Source of the DNA: Pontibacter sp. FD36
Lineage (GTDB): Bacteria; Bacteroidota; Bacteroidia; Cytophagales; Hymenobacteraceae
Direction: 5' to 3'
Assembly (NCBI RefSeq): GCF_015686655.1
Contig: NZ_JADPMP010000002.1
Coordinates: forward strand, 434,001-498,000
Length of the DNA stretch: 64,000 bases
Shown here one piece after another: positions 1 through 7,291 of the stretch. Under the pieces are notes generated by a model. That model did not search any database, had not been told where the DNA came from, and worked only from the letters and a program-made list of their open reading frames with translations. Each line of letters begins with the position of its first letter. The first letter of the stretch is position 1. The translations under genes were made by a program, and so were the position numbers.

Positions 1-123
1 CTGGCTTCAGGTGAGAAAAATGTGGCACAAGTGGCCGAATTACTCGGATACAGTCATGCAAACCATTTCACGACTGCATTCCGAAAGCACTTTGGCTATC
101 CGCCGTCGCTAGTCCGGAAGTAG
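1..123 (+). CDS. AraC-family transcriptional regulator, C-terminal fragment (cut by window edge)
   Basis: The first 40 codons are open from base 1 and end at TAG (121-123). The peptide reads VAELLGYSHANHFTTAFRKH and then FGYPPSLVRK. This is the second helix-turn-helix and closing segment of an AraC/XylS DNA-binding domain: the pattern 'A..LGY....HF..AF...FG..PS..R' is the family signature. Only the end of the gene is visible, so effector and targets cannot be inferred. Its stop abuts, without a gap, the stop of the convergent DUF2062 gene at 124. Confidence 0.85.
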   Translation: MASGEKNVAQVAELLGYSHANHFTTAFRKHFGYPPSLVRK

Positions 124-666
124 CTAGACCTGATGCTCTGGTACAGCTTCTACAATTTCCACAACTTCAGGAACCTCAAAGACTGTCGTAGCTGGTTTGG
201 GCATAACCCGCTTAAGCAAGGGAAGTAACGTCAGGTAGAGCATCCCTCCCACAGGTACAGCAAGTATAGCCCAGGCCGAAACAGCTGCTAAGTTGGCTAT
301 CCAAAGTTTATTCAGTGCAGCGAGCCAGTCCATTTTGAACATCGCTATCATCTCATCCAACGTCAGTTTCAGGTCATCCAGCCCAAACATGAAAATGCCC
401 ATCTTGATAAATGGGATGATCAGTAAGAGCTGCAGCGGATGTACAAGATAACTTACAAGTACCGTGGCGGCGATATTTAACCTGAATCGGGCAGCAAGGG
501 CAGTTCCCATCACCGTTGTAACGCCTAGGGCTGGGAGTATACCTACCACAGAACCAAGCGCAACCGTAACAGCCAGCTTATGAGGCGTCATACCCTGACG
601 GAGCAGGTTGAGCACAGGCTGTGCAATGCGGCGCTTGAAAAATGCGGTGATGATAGAGGTAGACAA
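124..666 (-). CDS. DUF2062-type small membrane protein
   Basis: A 180-residue protein with an N-terminal amphipathic stretch (FFKRRIAQPVLNLLRQGMTP), a Gly/Ala-rich hydrophobic region (about residues 30-95) and a second membrane pair near 120-150. The sequence 'GMTPHKLAVTVALGSVVGILP' region and the later 'HPLQLLLIIPF' fit DUF2062, a membrane family often linked to glycosyltransferases; its function is unknown. The start read here is a TTG at 666; the first ATG is at codon 26, so the N-terminus is uncertain. It converges on the AraC fragment with directly abutting stop codons. The 205 bases to the next gene hold nothing I recognise. Confidence 0.7.
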   Translation of the reverse strand: MSTSIITAFFKRRIAQPVLNLLRQGMTPHKLAVTVALGSVVGILPALGVTTVMGTALAARFRLNIAATVLVSYLVHPLQLLLIIPFIKMGIFMFGLDDLKLTLDEMIAMFKMDWLAALNKLWIANLAAVSAWAILAVPVGGMLYLTLLPLLKRVMPKPATTVFEVPEVVEIVEAVPEHQV

Positions 667-871
667 ACCTTGGCTAAATTAAAAAGATGTTGGATAACAG
701 GACTATAAAGAAGACGCCCTAAACCTGTAAAGAGTTGCATGTGCTGCAGCATAAATTATGCCTGGTTCTCTTCAAAGATTAATACGGGAGCTCTGGTAAA
801 AGTAACCTACTAAAGCCTGCTTTGTTTTGCTTATTTTAAAAAGCAGAGCAGAGTATTAAAGCTTTCACTAT

Positions 872-1975
872 TTACTTCCGTATGTGCAGGAAACGAAGAA
901 TTTTGTCGATTGTGAGTGAATGTTCTTCTGTGCCATCTGTTCCCAACAAAAACGAAAAGGCTTGCAGCTCGGGGGTGTGATCAAAGTATATTTTGAACAT
1001 ACCTACAATTGGCACCGCCACAAACATACCCGGTAGCCCCCATAGCATCCCTCCTATAATAATACTCAGGATTGTGAAGAGTGGATTAATGTTTACCCGG
1101 CTGCCCGTGATGTTGGGTGTGAGGATATTGTTTTCTGTGAACTGCACAACCAGAAAGAAGAGAAGTACGGCAAGGGTTTTTTGCGGATCCCCCTGTACCA
1201 CCAAGGTATAGAGCAGCGGAATGGCGCCACCGATCAGCGTGCCAAAATAAGGAATGAAGTTGATGAAGGCAGACACTATCCCCAACAGGATGGCATACTC
1301 TACACCAATAATGAGCAGACCAGTCGAATTGATAACACAAAGGATCAGGATAACGATCACGACTCCTCCCATATAGTGCTTAGTTACATCTGATATCTCA
1401 TCGATCATCACCTTGACCTTTCCGTGCCGATCAGAAGGCAACGCTTTCAACAAAAAGTTCTCGAATTTATTTCGGTAGTAGAGCATCAGGAAAATATACA
1501 CCGGCATCAGGGCAAATTTGGTAATGGTACTAGTAGTAGCCAGCAATATCTCAGCGATGGCTGAACCGCTCAGGTCAAGCGCATTGTTCACCTGCAGCCG
1601 AAGCCAACGCTCGTTCAATTGGCTGTCATCGCCAAACTTTCGGTCAATATGCGCTTGCAACTGATCGATGTTGAGCAGGGCCTTTTCTTTCAACTCAGGA
1701 AAATCTGTCAGGAATACCGAGAGCTGCTTGTAGAGTAGCACCATCAGCCCGGCAAAGAGGGCCATGGCAGTAATAATAGTCGCAAAGTTGGCCAATAGTC
1801 GGGGGATGCCCCATTTTTCCAGTTGCTTCACTACTGGGTATAGCAAGTAGGCAAACAGTAAGGCCATTACCAAAGGGTATAGAAACTCCCGTGCCTCCAC
1901 CAGTACATAGACCAGTAGCACTAGAAATAGTAACCAATACGTCAGCTTCTTTATCCTCTTGTAATCGTTTGCCAT
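872..1975 (-). CDS. AI-2E family transporter (UPF0118/PerM-type permease)
   Basis: A 367-residue inner-membrane protein. It begins with two or three hydrophobic helices (residues about 12-85), has a soluble amphipathic region (about 85-150), then a helix cluster (about 150-335). The C-terminal 'ILTPNITGSRVNINPLFTI' followed by a Gly-rich helix 'GGMLWGLPGMFVAVPIVG' is typical of the AI-2E/YdiK/TqsA/PerM family. Characterised members export autoinducer-2 or act as ion exchangers, so the substrate is not predictable. It is divergent from dbpA with 73 bases between starts. The length matches the family. Confidence 0.9.
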   Translation of the reverse strand: MANDYKRIKKLTYWLLFLVLLVYVLVEAREFLYPLVMALLFAYLLYPVVKQLEKWGIPRLLANFATIITAMALFAGLMVLLYKQLSVFLTDFPELKEKALLNIDQLQAHIDRKFGDDSQLNERWLRLQVNNALDLSGSAIAEILLATTSTITKFALMPVYIFLMLYYRNKFENFLLKALPSDRHGKVKVMIDEISDVTKHYMGGVVIVILILCVINSTGLLIIGVEYAILLGIVSAFINFIPYFGTLIGGAIPLLYTLVVQGDPQKTLAVLLFFLVVQFTENNILTPNITGSRVNINPLFTILSIIIGGMLWGLPGMFVAVPIVGMFKIYFDHTPELQAFSFLLGTDGTEEHSLTIDKILRFLHIRK

Positions 1976-2020
1976 ACTCTTCTTACTGAAAAAATAGGAG
2001 ATGGGATATATTGGAATCCG

Positions 2021-2028
2021 TACCTTTG
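2021..2028 (+). promoter_or_regulatory. Bacteroidota -7 promoter element before dbpA
   Basis: TACCTTTG fits the Bacteroidota housekeeping -7 consensus TAnnTTTG. It implies transcription from about 2034, downstream of the longest possible start at 2001, and so supports a dbpA start at 2043 or 2049. No good -33 TTTG is visible. Confidence 0.6.
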
Positions 2029-2048
2029 CGCTTCACGTACGCATGCCT

Positions 2049-3428
2049 ATGGCTTCTTTTGATCAACTGGGACTCTCCCCTGCGCTGTTAGAGCGCCTTG
2101 CTGAGTTAGAATTTCACACTCCTACTCCTATACAACTTGCCGCTATACCTCCGCTTCTCAAAGGGCAGGACGTAGCGGGGCAGGCCGAGACGGGCAGCGG
2201 AAAAACAGCAGCTTTCGGTTTGCCGCTTTTGCAGCAGATCGATACGAACAAGCAGGTTATACAAGCGCTGGTACTGGTGCCCACCCGCGAGCTGGCCGTG
2301 CAGGTACGTCATGAACTAAAGCAACTCGCCCAAAAGATCGAGAACCTTAAGATCAGCGCTTTTTACGGCGGACACTCTTTCTCTCAGGAGCGGGCCTCAC
2401 TGGCTTTTCCACCGCAGGTACTCGTGGGCACGCCCGGCCGTTTAACTGATCATCTCTACCGCCAAACCGTTGATTTTGGTCAGGTACGCATGCTGGTGCT
2501 CGACGAAGCCGATAAACTCCTGGAAATGGGTTTTGCTGATGAAATTGATCAGATACTCGAGGTTATACCTAAGAAACGACAGGCAGTCCTTTTCTCGGCC
2601 ACCATGCCCGACGAGGTAAAGCAGCTCATATCGGATTCGCTTAAAAACCCGCAGTTTGTGCAGGTGTCGCCCAACGCTATACCTGATCAGGTGCGCCTCA
2701 CAGGTATAAAAGTAACGCAGCCGGATAAGCAGCAGGCCTTACTGCACCTTTTGCAAAGTATCAACCCGGCAGGTACGGTCGTGTTTTGCAATACCCGTGG
2801 CGCCTCCGACGATGTGGCGGCTATGCTGGCCAAGCACGGCTTCGGAGCCCGTTCCCTGCATGGCGGTATGGAGCAGCAGGACCGCGACAAGGCCATGACG
2901 CTTTTCCGCAACGGGACCACGCAAGTACTGGTTGCTACCGACCTCGCCGCCCGTGGACTCGATATTGCCGCACTCAAGAACATCATCCACTACGAACTGC
3001 CCGACGACGAAGCCGCCTACCTACACCGTAGCGGACGCACTGGCCGTGCCGGTCGAGGCGGCGAGGTCTATACCTTTGCCACCACCCGAGACGAGCAAAA
3101 ACTGCGCGACTGGGGCTTGGTGCGCATGGACGAATGGCTGAATACAAATGAACTGGCAGCGCGTGTTGAGAAAGCAGAACCGGAGTCCACCGAAGCCTTT
3201 GCAACGCTTCACATTAATGCCGGCCGCAAAGACAAGCTGAGTCCTCGCGATATTGTGGGCGCCCTGATTGCCGCCGCTGGACTCAAAGCCGACCAAATCG
3301 GACGTATTGAAGTGCAGGACAGAGCCAGCTATGTGGCTATACCTGCTGATCGTGCACAGGAGATTGTGGAGGCGCTCACAACAGGCAAGATAAAAGGGAG
3401 GAAGTTTAGAGTTGGGTTGGTGAAGTAA
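2049..3428 (+). CDS. dbpA: ATP-dependent RNA helicase DbpA-like (DEAD box)
   Basis: A DEAD-box helicase of 459 residues from the chosen start. Visible motifs: Q-motif region 'TPTPIQ', Walker A AETGSGKT (46-53), PTREL, DEAD (152-155), SAT, and 'HRSGRTGRAGRGG' of motif VI. The C-terminus (about 385-459), with 'RKDKLSPRDIVGALIAAAG' and 'GRKFRVGLVK', matches the DbpA RNA-binding domain, which in E. coli recognises hairpin 92 of 23S rRNA during 50S assembly. Length is close to E. coli DbpA (457). The reading frame extends to 2001, but the -7 box at 2021 and the usual family start (MxxFxxLxL) favour 2049. A repeat cluster follows the gene. Confidence 0.92.
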   Translation: MASFDQLGLSPALLERLAELEFHTPTPIQLAAIPPLLKGQDVAGQAETGSGKTAAFGLPLLQQIDTNKQVIQALVLVPTRELAVQVRHELKQLAQKIENLKISAFYGGHSFSQERASLAFPPQVLVGTPGRLTDHLYRQTVDFGQVRMLVLDEADKLLEMGFADEIDQILEVIPKKRQAVLFSATMPDEVKQLISDSLKNPQFVQVSPNAIPDQVRLTGIKVTQPDKQQALLHLLQSINPAGTVVFCNTRGASDDVAAMLAKHGFGARSLHGGMEQQDRDKAMTLFRNGTTQVLVATDLAARGLDIAALKNIIHYELPDDEAAYLHRSGRTGRAGRGGEVYTFATTRDEQKLRDWGLVRMDEWLNTNELAARVEKAEPESTEAFATLHINAGRKDKLSPRDIVGALIAAAGLKADQIGRIEVQDRASYVAIPADRAQEIVEALTTGKIKGRKFRVGLVK

Positions 3429-3433
3429 ATTCA

Positions 3434-3728
3434 TGTCATCTCGAACATGCCCGAGGTGTGAGTCGAAGAGGGCCAGCCTAGCTCTGAAAGATCTGGATTG
3501 TTGCTGTATAAAGTCTATGAACCAGATTTCTTCCCAATGTCGAAATGATACCCCAGCTCGCGTCCCGCGAGTGTGAGCTATCATGCGGACTCTGGCCGTT
3601 TTTATTTGTGCCTCTAGGCACAAGTGGCGGGACGCCACTGGATAACTCACACTCGCGGGACGCGAGCGAGGGGAAGGGTAGTCTGATTTTAACCAAAATT
3701 CAGATTTCTCCCGATGGTCGATATGACA
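3434..3728. repeat. Composite REP-like intergenic element with nested hairpins
   Basis: This gene-free stretch is almost wholly repeat structure. Outer inverted ends are TGTCATCTCGAAC (3434-3446) and GGTCGATATGACA (3716-3728), 11 of 13 pairing. A second right-end copy lies inside (CAGATTTCTTCCCAATGTCGAAATGAT region, 3523-3549), in direct orientation to 3701-3727. Between them are 26-base inverted arms at 3557-3582 and 3641-3666 with one mismatch, enclosing two smaller perfect hairpins: TTGTGCC/GGCACAA (3606-3623) and GTGGCG/CGCCAC (3624-3638). The 'GTCATTTCGA' ends resemble intergenic repeats common in Bacteroidota. I infer one hairpin element inserted into another. No gene is visible from 3429 to 3833. 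Confidence 0.8.
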
Positions 3729-3776
3729 CAATACTGTAGGAAACTATTCCACTCGAAAACTGTGGTATACCTAAAC

Positions 3777-3816
3777 AAAAAAAGGGACCCACCGAATCAT
3801 CAGCAAGTCCCTTTTT
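3777..3816 (-). terminator. Rho-independent terminator of the small secreted protein gene
   Basis: A 10-base stem AAAAAGGGAC (3779-3788) pairs with GTCCCTTTTT (3807-3816). Read on the minus strand it is followed by a T tract. It sits 17 bases after the stop of the gene at 3834. Confidence 0.85.
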
Positions 3817-3833
3817 CTAAATATCCTACGAGC

Positions 3834-4118
3834 TTAGCGCTGTTCCTTTGTTTCCTTTGCTGCTTCAGCCTTCGGAGCGTCTTTTTTAGCGCAGCAGGAT
3901 TTAGGTGCAGCAGCTGTAGCTTTGATGTCTTTATCTGAAGTGGCGGTAGCTGTCATATGGCAGGACTCAGCTTTTTCGCCTTTCTTTCCTTTTTTAGTTT
4001 TGCCATCTTTGTCGGTGTGCTCCATCTTACACTTGCCGCCTTCGCAGGCGAGGGCTGGGGTGGCTACGCCGGCACCTACAAAACCTGCGAGTGCGAGCGC
4101 TAGAACTAATCTTTTCAT
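3834..4118 (-). CDS. Small secreted Cys/Lys-rich protein, possible metal binder
   Basis: A 94-residue protein. A signal peptide (residues 1-24, hydrophobic core LVLALALAGFVGAG, AxA-type site 'ALA') precedes a charged mature part. That part contains CEGGKCKMEH (25-34), a Lys/Gly-rich stretch (40-48), SCHM (about 52-55) and SCCAKK (about 74-79), and ends with an Ala/Lys/Glu tail. Spaced Cys, His and Met suggest metal binding in the periplasm; that is inference, since I recognise no named family. It is divergent from an RND-type exporter, with an 8-4-8 palindrome (4201-4220) between them. Confidence 0.75.
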   Translation of the reverse strand: MKRLVLALALAGFVGAGVATPALACEGGKCKMEHTDKDGKTKKGKKGEKAESCHMTATATSDKDIKATAAAPKSCCAKKDAPKAEAAKETKEQR

Positions 4119-4200
4119 ATCCGTTGGTTTATCGATTGTTTAAACAGAAATCAACCCTTTGTTGTTGAGTGAGTAAATATACACGTTCTACCTAATCACC

Positions 4201-4220
4201 AAAATGATCATCATCATTTT
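4201..4220. promoter_or_regulatory. 8-4-8 palindrome, candidate operator
   Basis: AAAATGAT-CATC-ATCATTTT is a perfect inverted repeat with a 4-base spacer. It ends 8 bases before the TTG start of the exporter gene and 82 bases from the start of the divergent Cys-rich gene. The ATGAT..ATCAT core resembles metal-responsive (Fur-like) boxes. As RNA it could also form a hairpin over the translation start. Confidence 0.45.
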
Positions 4221-4228
4221 TTAGTCCC

Positions 4229-6484
4229 TTGAGCCACAAAACCAGCAGTTTACTTATACTTTCCGTCATCGCGATACTGACGGTACTCAGCGTCTTCTTC
4301 GCTTCCCGTTTGCGTTTCGATTACAACTTCGACAACTTTTTCCCGAAGGGCGATCCGGATCTAGCCTACTATTTTAGCTACCGCGATAAGTTCGGCAACG
4401 ACAACGATTATTTGCTGATTGGCCTCGACAACGGCGGCAGCTTGTTCGAGCAGCAATTCCTACAAAAAGTCGATACACTGACACGCTTTATGCAGCGACA
4501 GCCGCATGTGGAATCGGTACTCTCTCCTACTACCGTCAAAAGTCCGATCATAGAACAGTTCGGTTACTTTGAAATCCCTTACCTCCACCCCGACGAGCCT
4601 GAGCGCTACACCCAAGACTCTTTGCTGATCTACCAGAGCAGGGAACTGGTGGGCACGCTGTTTTCTGAGGACGCCACGGCCGTTTCTCTTTTTATACAAA
4701 CCAGCGACAACTTGGCAAAGGAACCCGGCGACTCCTTGATCGCGGCCATGTATGGTGAGATCGAGCGACTGGGTTTGCAGGAGCATCATGTGGCCGGAAA
4801 GGTACTGGCGCAGTCGGTCTTTATTGAGAAGATGAAAATCGAGTTGGCCATTTTCATGTCAGCTTCTATCCTCTTGGTCATCCTGTTTCTCTGGATCGCA
4901 TTCCGATCGGTTTGGGGTGTGCTGGTGCCATTGGTTGTGGTACTTCTTTCTGTACTCTGGAGCCTCGGGGTGATGGGACTGTTCAACAAACCCATCGATG
5001 TAATGACAGTGCTGTTACCGACCATCATGTTTGTGGTAGGTATGTCCGATGTCATACACATCATGTCGCGCTACATCACCGAGATCGGGCAGGGTGCTTC
5101 TAAACTTCAGGCGCTGCGGGTTACGATCCGGGAAGTGGGTATGGCCACCTTACTTACGTCACTCACCACGTCAGTAGGCTTCCTGACCTTACTCACTACT
5201 TCGATCGTGCCTATACGGGAGTTTGGCTTATATACCGCCATTGGCATTGCGCTAACTTTTGTATTGGCTTTCACCATGCTCCCAGCTATTCTGCTATTGA
5301 ATAGAAAGTCTAACCCGCTTCGTGCCCGGCGCACGGACTTTTCGTGGCCGATGCTATTGCGACGGGTTTATACCTTTGTTTTGCGCAGCCCATACCCCAT
5401 TCTCTACACCAGCATGGGTGTGGTGCTGGTTTCCCTGATCGGCATTAGCATGATCAAAGTAGATACGACTTTGCTTGAAGACCTGGGGGATGATGACCCG
5501 ATTATCAAGGACTTCCAGTACTTTGAGGAGAAGTTCTCCGGCGTGCGCCCTTTTGAGTTGCACCTGATCGCCGGTCCTGACAAAAGCATGTATGATCTGG
5601 AGGTGCTGCAGGAGATCGATCAGTTGGAAACTTACCTTTACCAGACCTACGGCCTCAACTTCATCACCTCGCCCGCCACAGTGGTACGTGCCATCCATCG
5701 CGCGCAGAACGGCGGTCTGCCAGACTACTATACCTTGCCCGCCAACGAGAGGGAAATGCAACAGGTACAACGGCGACTGGCGGCTTTCAGCAAACGAAGC
5801 GAACTGCGGGCTGTCGTAACGACAGACCAACAGGAAGGTAGACTGGCTGGCAAAATGACCGACGTGGGCAGTGTGCGGGCCGCCGAGCTCAACGACTCGT
5901 TGGAGTCTTTTATCGACCAACACATCAACCTAGAGCTACTGCAAACACGCATCACCGGCAGCGCCGTCATGCTTGACAAAAACAACGATTACGTGGTGAG
6001 CAACATGCTGCAGGGCTTGCTGATCGCCTTTTTGGTAGTCGCTATATTGGTGGGCCTTATTTTCCGTTCGCTGAGGATGATACTGATCTCGCTTGCGCCC
6101 AACATCATCCCTTTGCTGATGATCGGGGGCATTATGGGCTATTTGGGCATCAACATGACCGTGTCGGTTTCTATTATCTTCACAATCGCCTTTGGCATCG
6201 CCGTGGACGATACTATCCACTTCCTCGGCAAACTCAAAGTAGAGCTGCGCAAAGGCAAAACATTGCCCTATGCGATCAAAACGACTATGATTTCGGCGGG
6301 GAAAGCTATCATCATTACTTCCTGCATACTGGTGGCGGGCTTCATGACTTTGGTGCTGTCCTCCTTCGATGCCACCTTTTATGTGGGAGTATTCGTGAGC
6401 CTCACGCTGGTGTTTGCTGTGGTGGCCGACCTCTTGCTTTTGCCCGTGCTGATCCTCTATTTTTACAAGCCGAATGGAAAATAA
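4229..6484 (+). CDS. RND superfamily exporter (MMPL/HpnN-type)
   Basis: A 751-residue inner-membrane protein with two repeats. Each has a first transmembrane helix, a large periplasmic domain (about 35-195 and 425-590) and a five-helix block (about 200-385 and 595-745). Features include 'RLRFDYNFDNFFPKGDPD' after helix 1, GMSDVIHI in the first half and GIAVDDTIHF in the second, the Asp-bearing helix-4 motifs of the family. Characterised relatives move lipids or hydrophobic molecules using the proton gradient; the substrate here is unknown. The start is TTG at 4229: an in-frame stop lies at 4205 and no ATG or GTG lies between. No membrane-fusion or outer-membrane partner is adjacent. Confidence 0.85.
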   Translation: MSHKTSSLLILSVIAILTVLSVFFASRLRFDYNFDNFFPKGDPDLAYYFSYRDKFGNDNDYLLIGLDNGGSLFEQQFLQKVDTLTRFMQRQPHVESVLSPTTVKSPIIEQFGYFEIPYLHPDEPERYTQDSLLIYQSRELVGTLFSEDATAVSLFIQTSDNLAKEPGDSLIAAMYGEIERLGLQEHHVAGKVLAQSVFIEKMKIELAIFMSASILLVILFLWIAFRSVWGVLVPLVVVLLSVLWSLGVMGLFNKPIDVMTVLLPTIMFVVGMSDVIHIMSRYITEIGQGASKLQALRVTIREVGMATLLTSLTTSVGFLTLLTTSIVPIREFGLYTAIGIALTFVLAFTMLPAILLLNRKSNPLRARRTDFSWPMLLRRVYTFVLRSPYPILYTSMGVVLVSLIGISMIKVDTTLLEDLGDDDPIIKDFQYFEEKFSGVRPFELHLIAGPDKSMYDLEVLQEIDQLETYLYQTYGLNFITSPATVVRAIHRAQNGGLPDYYTLPANEREMQQVQRRLAAFSKRSELRAVVTTDQQEGRLAGKMTDVGSVRAAELNDSLESFIDQHINLELLQTRITGSAVMLDKNNDYVVSNMLQGLLIAFLVVAILVGLIFRSLRMILISLAPNIIPLLMIGGIMGYLGINMTVSVSIIFTIAFGIAVDDTIHFLGKLKVELRKGKTLPYAIKTTMISAGKAIIITSCILVAGFMTLVLSSFDATFYVGVFVSLTLVFAVVADLLLLPVLILYFYKPNGK

Positions 6485-6544
6485 TTTGTGCCTAATCCAA
6501 TAAGGATGGCCATATTTGCGTGATAGAGTAAAGCATTCCTTATT

Positions 6545-7129
6545 ATGATGATGAAGAAACTACTGGCTATTTGCTTTTGCTGCCTTTGGTTTGTGGGCGC
6601 GCAGGCACAGGAACAAGCACCACCGCAAGAAGATAAGCTCAGCCGACTGATGGGCGAGCGTGAACAGTTGATTCTGGAGTACCAGTACTACAGCCAACAG
6701 AACAGCAACTTCTGGGGCAAGCAATCCAAGAAAGACCTTCTCAACATCATCGACACGCTCAAAGAAATCATCCGTAAAGACTCTGAACTAATCGCGGCTG
6801 TGAAAGAGGCCAGCGTGCGTAAAATCGCTGAGAGCACCGTAGAAAGCCAGCGGGCCGGTAAAATGATCCAACAGGACGAGCGCCTGATCAACAACCAGAT
6901 TACCGACCTGAAAGGACAGATTAGTACGCTGGAGAGTCAGGCGAAGAAGCGTGAGCGTGCCATTCTGGACCTCAAAGAGCAACTGAAAGCCACTGACGAG
7001 GTGCGTTACGGCAAAGACCGTGTGATCGCTATACTGGGTGGTGCCGCGTTCATTATGTTCCTCTACGCGGTGTTCCTGCAGATCAGGCTGAGCACCAAGA
7101 AGACACCTAAAAAACGTAAGAAGGCCTAA
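6545..7129 (+). CDS. Secreted or membrane-anchored coiled-coil protein, unknown function
   Basis: A 194-residue protein. A signal peptide (MMMKKLLAICFCCLWFVGAQA) is followed by a long charged heptad-rich helix (about 28-155), one transmembrane segment near the C-terminus (VIAILGGAAFIMFLYAVFLQI, about 160-180) and a basic tail (KKTPKKRKKA). The layout suggests a protein facing the periplasm with its basic tail in the cytoplasm. It follows the RND exporter by 60 bases on the same strand and may share its transcript. I do not recognise a named family. Confidence 0.75.
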   Translation: MMMKKLLAICFCCLWFVGAQAQEQAPPQEDKLSRLMGEREQLILEYQYYSQQNSNFWGKQSKKDLLNIIDTLKEIIRKDSELIAAVKEASVRKIAESTVESQRAGKMIQQDERLINNQITDLKGQISTLESQAKKRERAILDLKEQLKATDEVRYGKDRVIAILGGAAFIMFLYAVFLQIRLSTKKTPKKRKKA

Positions 7130-7248
7130 GGCCGTATAGCTGCCACATGTATAAGCAACAGCCTGTAGCAGCGGAATTATTTAGCACACGTCTTTTGTTA
7201 TAAAATGATACCTTTTCAGGTATAGACAAATAAGACAAAAGCTACGGA

Positions 7249-7283
7249 AAAGGCTGGCTCTTCGTACCCAGCCTTTCTTTTTT
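7249..7283 (+). terminator. Rho-independent terminator or attenuator
   Basis: A perfect 9-base stem AAAGGCTGG (7249-7257) / CCAGCCTTT (7268-7276) is followed by CTTTTTT. It ends 8 bases before the start codon of the helicase at 7292, an unusual place unless it terminates the upstream unit and the helicase promoter lies in the hairpin, or it works as an attenuator. Confidence 0.8.
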
Positions 7284-7291
7284 AGATAAGA

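Noticed and set aside
3557..3666. Palindromic arms as a possible CRISPR array or attachment site
   Set aside because: There are only two inverted copies, with no regular direct repeats, no spacers, and no cas or integrase gene nearby.
3021..3731. 236-codon minus-strand open frame overlapping the dbpA end and the repeat
   Set aside because: It crosses a conserved helicase C-terminus and a hairpin-rich repeat; no protein family is recognisable.
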